DNA of 28,658 bases from an uncultured Clostridium sp. (GTDB lineage Bacteria; Bacillota; Clostridia; TANB77; CAG-508): positions 1 to 28,658 of the forward strand of contig USBY01000020.1 in NCBI GenBank assembly GCA_900553015.1. Direction: 5' to 3'. Of this stretch, positions 22,843 through 28,658 are shown piece by piece (position 1 is the first letter of the stretch; every line of letters begins with the position of its first letter). Both the position numbers and the translations under genes were made by a program. Below the pieces are notes generated by a model that was not told the DNA's origin, searched no databases, and saw only the letters and a list, made by a program, of their open reading frames with translations.

Positions 22843-24807
22843 TTAGTTCTTGTTCAATAATTCTTCTAATCCTAATGATAGTACAAACATTGCATGTGAC
22901 CAACCTAAACCAATTACCCATTTAGATTTCATTTGTTCATTATCTATTTGCTCTGCAAGTAAACCTAAAGGTGTAGATGTATCTATTACAAATTTTAAAC
23001 ATTCGTTAGCTTCGTTTGTTGCTCCTATCTTTTTATAATAAATATACATCCATAAAGTTGCTATTGGCCATGGATTCTTACCACCCATATATCCGTCATT
23101 CTCAAATCTTAAGTATCCTCCTGTATATGTTCTTAATGTTAAATTAATTTTTTGTACTGTATTTTGTATTAATTTATCGTTTGGATCAAATACATTAAAT
23201 GGTGTAATTGCTCCCATTATACTAATATCCACATTACTATCTTTTGTATTTCTTACTAAGATATTTTGCTTTTTATCGCATAAATTCTTTAATATATAAT
23301 TTTTAATTAATTCTTTATATTCTGCTAATTCATTAAAATCTTCTGGTAGTTTAAATTTTTTATTATCTTTTTGTAATTCCTTATATATTAGCTCCATTGC
23401 TCCAAATGCAGCATAAATTGCTGATAGTGAATATAAATGAACTCCTTCATTCATTTCCCATAAATCATAACTTACATGTTTATATATCTGGCTTCTATCT
23501 AAATAACTATATTTAGTATCTACTTCAGATTCCTTTTCTTCACTTCTGTTTAACAAGTGATCCATATATTTCTTTAAGAACTCAATTGCATTTTCGCACA
23601 TAGTTAAATTGTCTTTTAATAAGTCCATATCTTTTTCTTTTAGTCTAAATTCTTTTATTTTAAAATGTTGATATAAACCTGTAATTACGCTTCCTGTTTC
23701 ATCTATTTGATATCCCCAACAAGGAGCAAGTCTTCCATCTGTGTAAAAACGTTGTTCCCACATTCCGTTTTTGCTCTGAGTCTTTCTTAAGAAAACATTA
23801 TAAAAATTATCTGCATCTTTGTACATACCTACCATATCTAATGCTTGTGAAATAGTAACAGCATCTCTTGGCCAACAGTAAGCATATCTTCCACATAAAT
23901 CTTTTTCTTCGTCTACTTCTAAAGCTGCAATTATTCCTCCAGTTTCTTCATTTACTAGCAAAGGGAATAAAAGAATTGTCCTTCTTAAAATCTTTTGTAT
24001 TTTTGCATTATATATTTCTCCATAATCTTTTACTTTAAGTACATCATGTTTTTTTACATACTTTCTCCAATATGCTTTTGTTTCCATCATTAATTTCAAT
24101 GTATCATATTGCTTAATTTGATCTATTTCTTTTATCAAATCATCTAATATATCAACTTTATAATTCTTATTTATATATATGTATATATTAAATTCTTTTG
24201 ATTCTCCTGGTCTTAATACACCAATATCATAAGCTATTGCAGAATGGTTAGACATTGCAATATAATCTTTATCTCCGATTATTCCAGAAGCAATGCTTTC
24301 TTCTACATTGTTTAATTGATAACTATATATTGGCATGTTAGAAAATGTTGTCATTGCAAAATCATGACTATATTGAATCATGGCATTGTCACATATTCTA
24401 GCTCCAACCATATTATTTAAATTTGAAAATAGTTTTGAATCTATTAAAAATTTAATATCCAAATCTATTTTATTGTAATTTGTAAAAGTATATCTTCTTA
24501 TTACTACATCTTTTTTCATTGGAATAAAATCTTCTTGTTTCATATTAAGTTTAAAATATGTATTTTCTATTTCTGTATTTAATACGTTTGTATCTGTAGA
24601 ATAGTATTGATTATATACATTATTTACATCATCATGAAGTCTAATAAGTGCAGAATCGTTTATTTTTACACCAGTTTCATAATAATCTATAAATTGTCTA
24701 TAATCTGCTGTTGGATAACAAAGTCTTAATAGTTCACCTTTTTCTGATAAACTAGCAATCATTTTTCTATTCCCAATAAAAGCATCATTTAAGTATTTTC
24801 TTTTCAT
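22843..24807 (-). CDS. Glycoside hydrolase family 15 protein (glucoamylase/trehalase-like)
   Basis: The 654-aa protein has no signal peptide, so it is probably cytoplasmic. An N-terminal beta-sandwich domain (about 1-235) precedes an (alpha/alpha)6 barrel (about 265-650). Family features are CGRYAYCWPRDAVTISQALD (WPRD 312-315), APCWGYQIDETG (361-372), and late GGYLRFENDGYMGGKNPWPI with LGLLAEQID. GH15 enzymes release glucose from alpha-glucans or split trehalose; substrate cannot be told from sequence alone. It lies 12 bases after the metallo-hydrolase gene and 41 before radA, an unexpected place for a sugar enzyme. Confidence 0.92.
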   Translation of the reverse strand: MKRKYLNDAFIGNRKMIASLSEKGELLRLCYPTADYRQFIDYYETGVKINDSALIRLHDDVNNVYNQYYSTDTNVLNTEIENTYFKLNMKQEDFIPMKKDVVIRRYTFTNYNKIDLDIKFLIDSKLFSNLNNMVGARICDNAMIQYSHDFAMTTFSNMPIYSYQLNNVEESIASGIIGDKDYIAMSNHSAIAYDIGVLRPGESKEFNIYIYINKNYKVDILDDLIKEIDQIKQYDTLKLMMETKAYWRKYVKKHDVLKVKDYGEIYNAKIQKILRRTILLFPLLVNEETGGIIAALEVDEEKDLCGRYAYCWPRDAVTISQALDMVGMYKDADNFYNVFLRKTQSKNGMWEQRFYTDGRLAPCWGYQIDETGSVITGLYQHFKIKEFRLKEKDMDLLKDNLTMCENAIEFLKKYMDHLLNRSEEKESEVDTKYSYLDRSQIYKHVSYDLWEMNEGVHLYSLSAIYAAFGAMELIYKELQKDNKKFKLPEDFNELAEYKELIKNYILKNLCDKKQNILVRNTKDSNVDISIMGAITPFNVFDPNDKLIQNTVQKINLTLRTYTGGYLRFENDGYMGGKNPWPIATLWMYIYYKKIGATNEANECLKFVIDTSTPLGLLAEQIDNEQMKSKWVIGLGWSHAMFVLSLGLEELLNKN

Positions 24808-24819
24808 TTGTATTCTCCT

Positions 24820-26475
24820 TTATTTATTTACAATTCTGTTTATTTGTCTTTGTAAGTCTTTAATTTTCTCACTTAAACTATCTAATCTTCCCTCTTGTAT
24901 ATCTTGATCTGTTAATTCATCATTTACGATATCTTCCATATCATTAATTTTCTCTTTTAATGCATTTAATCTGTCTATAATTGCAAGTTTTGTAAATTTA
25001 TTATCTTCTTTTTCTGGTCTTCTATATTTACCTATTAACCTTACATCTGTATCTGTAATTTCATAAGTTTCTCCAAAACTTGGTATAGAAACTGGTAAAT
25101 TCGTTGTTTCTAATATTTTATTTTTTAATACTTCTTGTCCTTCTGGTTCCCCATGTAATAAAAAGATATGTTTTGGTTTCTTTAGGAATGAATATATAAA
25201 ATTTAGTAACCCTTCTTGGTCTGCATGTCCAGAATATCCTTCTATATATTCAATTCTTGCATTTACTGCTATTTCTTCTCCAAATAACTTTATTTTCTTA
25301 GCACCGTTAACTATACTATAACCTAATGTACCTGGAGCTTGATAACCTACGAATAAAATTGTATTTTTAGGATTCCATATATTATGTTTTAAATGATGTT
25401 TTATTCTTCCAACATCACACATTCCACTAGCAGAAATTATAATACAGGATTCGTCACTTTCATTTAAAGCCTTTGACTCTTCTACTGTACGTGTAAATTT
25501 TAGTCCAGGGAACTCTAATGGATTATTTCCTTTTTGAATATATGCTTTTGTTTCATCATCAAATAAGTCCATATTTTCTTCGAATACTTCTGTTGCAGAT
25601 ATTGCAAGTGGACTATCTACATATACTGGCACCCTCATTAATTCTTCATATTTTTTTCTAAATTCCTCGTCATCTCTTTTATCTTTTAATTTATTTATTT
25701 CGAATAATATTTCTTGTGTTCTACCAACAGCAAATGATGGTATAACAACTGTTCCACCTTGCTCTAATGTTTCAGAAACTATGTCTAAGAATAATTCTGC
25801 TTTATCATCATTTCTCATATGTAATCTACTACCATATGTTGATTCCATAACTAAATAATCTGTATCTTCTATCATTGTAGGTTCACTTAATAATGGAATA
25901 TCATTATTTCCTAAATCACCAGAGAATACAATCTTCTCTTCTTTATCATTTTCTCTTATCCACACCTCTATTGTAGAAGAACCAAGCATATGCCCTGCAT
26001 CATTAAATCTTACATGTATATTTTCATCTATTTCAATTATTTCATCATATTTTACAGGTTTAAATAATTCTAATGATCTTGCTGCTTCTTCTGCAGTATA
26101 AAGAGGCTCTAATTCCTCTTCACCTTTTCTTATTCTTTTCTTGTTCTTCCAGCCAACTTCCATTTCTTGTATATGACCACTATCTGGTAACATTATAGAA
26201 CATAAGTCACAAGTAGCTTTTGTTGCAATAACATCTTTTCTATACCCTTCTTTATATAATTTTGGAATTCTTCCTGAGTGATCAATATGGGCATGTGTTA
26301 ATAGCATAAAATCTATACTATTAATATCAAATTCGAACGGCTCTTCATTTTCTAACTCTTCTGTTGCTTTACCTTGAAATAAACCACAATCAACTAAGAA
26401 TTTTTTTCCTGCACCTTCTACTAAAAAATTAGAACCTGTTACAGTTTTAGTAGCACCTAAAAAAGTTATTTTCAT
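24820..26475 (-). CDS. MBL-fold beta-CASP RNA-processing exonuclease-like protein
   Basis: The 551-aa protein belongs to the metallo-beta-lactamase/beta-CASP group (YSH1/CPSF73-like, COG1236). Metal motif HAHIDH (61-66), DAGHMLGSS (about 169-177) and FSGDLG are visible, followed by the beta-CASP domain (about 215-400). The RNA-specificity region has GYSGHADQEGLL and IFLLHGEPEG. A C-terminal coiled coil (about 495-551) is an addition. Such proteins are RNA nucleases or nuclease-like factors; the bacterial members have little defined function. It is not RNase J by layout. The gene sits 11 bases after the 517-aa unknown gene. Confidence 0.9.
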   Translation of the reverse strand: MKITFLGATKTVTGSNFLVEGAGKKFLVDCGLFQGKATEELENEEPFEFDINSIDFMLLTHAHIDHSGRIPKLYKEGYRKDVIATKATCDLCSIMLPDSGHIQEMEVGWKNKKRIRKGEEELEPLYTAEEAARSLELFKPVKYDEIIEIDENIHVRFNDAGHMLGSSTIEVWIRENDKEEKIVFSGDLGNNDIPLLSEPTMIEDTDYLVMESTYGSRLHMRNDDKAELFLDIVSETLEQGGTVVIPSFAVGRTQEILFEINKLKDKRDDEEFRKKYEELMRVPVYVDSPLAISATEVFEENMDLFDDETKAYIQKGNNPLEFPGLKFTRTVEESKALNESDESCIIISASGMCDVGRIKHHLKHNIWNPKNTILFVGYQAPGTLGYSIVNGAKKIKLFGEEIAVNARIEYIEGYSGHADQEGLLNFIYSFLKKPKHIFLLHGEPEGQEVLKNKILETTNLPVSIPSFGETYEITDTDVRLIGKYRRPEKEDNKFTKLAIIDRLNALKEKINDMEDIVNDELTDQDIQEGRLDSLSEKIKDLQRQINRIVNK

Positions 26476-26486
26476 GCTTTTCCTCC

Positions 26487-28040
26487 TTATGAAAATATTT
26501 TTATTTTTTTCTTTTCCTTTATTTTATACTTTCCTATGTCTTTTGAAATAATAATGTCTTTTGAAGTTTCTTCGACATCTCCATCTAAATAATTTACTCT
26601 TATTCCATCTGGAATTTTTTGAACATTTACTTCTGCATTTTCCAAATTAATTATTCTTAAAGAAAATATATTTTTTAAAATTTCATTGTTTATATATTTA
26701 TTAGAATTAACTGAATTTATAATTTTTTCTTCCATTGCTTTATCTATTAAAAACATTCTCATATTATCTATATCTTCTTTTAATTCTTCATTATCTTTTA
26801 ACAATTCTTCTGTAGTAATTGGAATCAAATTATAATATCTAAATTCATATAACAATTCTAATACTTCTTTTTTACCTACTAATTTTTCGGCTAATATCTT
26901 GTATCCTTTTAAAAACATTTTTTGCAAATTAATTAATTCTTCAAAAGCAGTTGTCTTACTATCTGCAATCTCTTGATAGTCTAAAAGTTGAACTTTTGTT
27001 ACTGTGCTTGTTTTAGTTTTCTTTAACAATTGTCTTGGATCTATAGTCTTATTATATTCCATTATTTTATTCATACAATTTTGTCTTTCAGCAATTAAAA
27101 GTTCTTTTAACTGTAACTTATCTTTTAATACTTCACCAGCTTCTTTTCTTGCTACTAATTCTTCTTCTAACTTTTCAGAATCATTTATAGTTCTATCTAA
27201 ATTATCTACCTGTTTTAATAATCTTTTCTTATCTTTAGATATTTCTTCAATATATTTTCTAAAATCTTGTGGTTCTTCTTCTTTCTTTGTCTTTAAGTTT
27301 TTTATTGTTTCAGGATGTCTTTCATAATATATCTTTAAGATAGTTATTATTAACTGGTTAAATAAAGGCTCTGCCATTTCTTTATCATATCTTCTGTTTA
27401 ATTCTTTTTTTAGTTCTTCTATATAATCTTTATCATTGTCCTTGTTATATACCCAATCTTTTAACAAATCATTTCCTGCAATTATTCTAATATCCTGAAA
27501 AATCAAGTTGGCATATGTATCTTCAAATTCATTTTTTGCAACATACCATGCAAACCCATTAAAATCTCTTAAAAGTTCAATATTATTGCTAGAATTTCCA
27601 TGTATAAAAATTTCCATAATAGCGTCTTTTAGTATGCCATACTTATCATTTACCATGGCATTATTATTATATAAACTATAAAGACCTTCTAAAATATATT
27701 TTTCATTTGGAAATACCTCTAATTCTTTTTTATCTAAATTTGCAATATATTTAGATTCAGTATTACTTAGCAATGAACTTCTTTTACTTTCTGGTTTTAT
27801 AACAATTAAACTATTACAATATTCTTTTACAAGATTTATAAAATCAGTTAAAATCTCTTCTTTAGCTGTAATATCTCTTTTAACTGTTTTATAATCATTA
27901 TAATTTGTTTCCATTTTATATAAAACACTTAATATCAAGTTTTTACCAGTACTAGAAAAATCTTTTTTCTCTAAAACCTGCTCTAACAAATTATTATAAT
28001 CTTTATATTTTAGCTTAGAAAAAATTTTTTCTTTTGGCAT
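26487..28040 (-). CDS. Unrecognised 517-aa helical protein
   Basis: I do not recognise this protein. It has no signal peptide or membrane segment. Residues about 1-245 look like a helical domain (LKYKDYNNLLEQVLEKKDF, FNGFAWYVAKNEFEDTY). A long charged coiled coil follows at about 246-345 (EEISKDKKRLLKQVDNLDRTINDSEKLEEELV), then a helical region with FEELINLQKMFLKGYKILAEKL (about 360-425). The end is strand-rich (VNVQKIPDGIRVNYLDGD, then lysine-rich). It lies 14 bases after ftsK and 11 before the beta-CASP gene, so it is co-transcribed with both. Coiled coil plus operon suggest a scaffold or DNA/RNA-associated role, as inference only. Confidence 0.85.
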   Translation of the reverse strand: MPKEKIFSKLKYKDYNNLLEQVLEKKDFSSTGKNLILSVLYKMETNYNDYKTVKRDITAKEEILTDFINLVKEYCNSLIVIKPESKRSSLLSNTESKYIANLDKKELEVFPNEKYILEGLYSLYNNNAMVNDKYGILKDAIMEIFIHGNSSNNIELLRDFNGFAWYVAKNEFEDTYANLIFQDIRIIAGNDLLKDWVYNKDNDKDYIEELKKELNRRYDKEMAEPLFNQLIITILKIYYERHPETIKNLKTKKEEEPQDFRKYIEEISKDKKRLLKQVDNLDRTINDSEKLEEELVARKEAGEVLKDKLQLKELLIAERQNCMNKIMEYNKTIDPRQLLKKTKTSTVTKVQLLDYQEIADSKTTAFEELINLQKMFLKGYKILAEKLVGKKEVLELLYEFRYYNLIPITTEELLKDNEELKEDIDNMRMFLIDKAMEEKIINSVNSNKYINNEILKNIFSLRIINLENAEVNVQKIPDGIRVNYLDGDVEETSKDIIISKDIGKYKIKEKKKIKIFS

Positions 28041-28054
28041 ATTTTTCCACCTTT

Positions 28055-28658
28055 CTACGTATTTTCATCTGGAGTAGTTCCCATTTTTAATTCGTCTAAT
28101 CTTTCTTTTGTAATTAAAACCTCTCTTGGTTTACTTCCTTGGTATCCAGAAATGATTCCTCTTTCTTCCATTTGGTCTATTATTCTACCAGCTCTTGCAT
28201 ATCCAACTTTAAATCTTCTTTGAATAAAAGATGTTGAGGCTTGTCCGGTTTCTACAACAGTGTCTATTGCTTCCATTAATAATGGATCTGTGTCATCCTC
28301 CTCTTCCATTCTGTCAAGTTCTTGTTCTGTACTATTTGCTTTTTCTATACTTTCAATAATATCTTCATTATATTTAGCTTCTCCGCCATTAAATTTCAAG
28401 AAATCTACTATTTTTTCGACTTCCCCATCAGATACAAATGATCCTTGAACTCTTGTTGGTTTTGATGCACCAGATGGATAAAATAGCATATCTCCTTTAC
28501 CTAATAATTTCTCTGCACCTACTGAATCTAATATTGTTCTAGAGTCCACTTGTGATGAAACAGCAAATGCTATTCTTGATGGGATATTTGCTTTTATTAT
28601 ACCTGTAATAACATCAACAGATGGTCTTTGAGTTGCTATTACTAAATGCATTCCTGCA
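28055..28658 (-). CDS. ftsK: FtsK/SpoIIIE DNA translocase, C-terminal part (cut by window edge)
   Basis: About 200 residues of the C-terminus are visible; the gene continues past the right edge, so Walker motifs and membrane segments are outside. Seen are the end of the RecA-like motor (GMHLVIATQRPSVDVITGIIKANIPSRIAF, VGAEKLLGKGDMLF), an acidic linker, and the gamma winged-helix domain (DPLLMEAIDTVVETGQ, FKVGYARAGRIIDQMEERGI) that reads orienting sequences on the chromosome. The family pumps DNA during division or into the forespore. Whether this copy acts as FtsK or SpoIIIE cannot be told from this part. Confidence 0.95.
   Translation of the reverse strand, partial: AGMHLVIATQRPSVDVITGIIKANIPSRIAFAVSSQVDSRTILDSVGAEKLLGKGDMLFYPSGASKPTRVQGSFVSDGEVEKIVDFLKFNGGEAKYNEDIIESIEKANSTEQELDRMEEEDDTDPLLMEAIDTVVETGQASTSFIQRRFKVGYARAGRIIDQMEERGIISGYQGSKPREVLITKERLDELKMGTTPDENT

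Noticed and set aside
1..28658. CRISPR array, tRNA or rRNA genes, prophage or toxin-antitoxin pair
   Set aside because: I saw no regularly spaced repeats, cloverleaf sequences, phage genes or paired small toxin-like genes; a covariance-model scan was not possible.

Overview
This 28.7 kb window is an AT-rich chromosomal segment of an endospore-forming or spore-descended Firmicute, most likely class Clostridia. The evidence is the base composition, AGGAGG-type ribosome binding sites, the sporulation genes yqfC and yqfD, a PdaA-type deacetylase, an agr quorum-sensing locus, and Firmicute gene orders such as era-yqzL-recO and radA-disA. I cannot name the genus. I saw no tRNA, rRNA, CRISPR array, prophage or complete insertion sequence. 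No stretch over 300 bases lacks a gene.

Layout. (1) 59-8196, minus strand: an operon running pdaA-like, yqfC, yqfD, an unknown 405-aa gene, ybeY, dgkA, DUF3048 gene, followed by era, the small yqzL, recO, and hpf with its own promoter. phoH, which often sits between yqfD and ybeY, is absent; the unknown gene sits there instead. (2) 8197-11530: an agr-type peptide signalling locus. A LytTR response regulator and a GHKL sensor kinase lie on the plus strand. The kinase frame is broken by one extra base near 9870. Facing them on the minus strand are agrB and a 39-aa agrD-type peptide gene, with a bidirectional terminator between the two halves. (3) 11484-16569, minus: a small membrane protein, an rRNA-methyltransferase-like gene and an RluA pseudouridine synthase; then greA; then a cell-surface GH18 protein followed by an unknown 272-aa gene whose ribosome binding site lies in a hairpin. 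(4) 16678-18208, plus: nfeD and an SPFH/stomatin gene. (5) 18216-28658, minus: nifS as a separate unit, and a seven-gene run ftsK(3' part)-unknown 517 aa-beta-CASP metallo-hydrolase-GH15-radA-disA-cyclophilin.

Most of the window is housekeeping: ribosome assembly and hibernation (era, ybeY, hpf, rluA), DNA repair and c-di-AMP signalling (recO, radA, disA), chromosome partition (ftsK), envelope work and sporulation. The accessory parts are the agr locus and a small family of near-identical hairpins (core GGGGACGTTCCT) that lie directly behind hpf, the SPFH gene and the cyclophilin gene and look like transcription terminators. The main points for a second look are the disrupted kinase inside an otherwise complete agr locus, the AgrD-type gene with phased direct repeats upstream of agrB, the hairpin family, the hairpin over a ribosome binding site at 14830-14869, and three unrecognised proteins.
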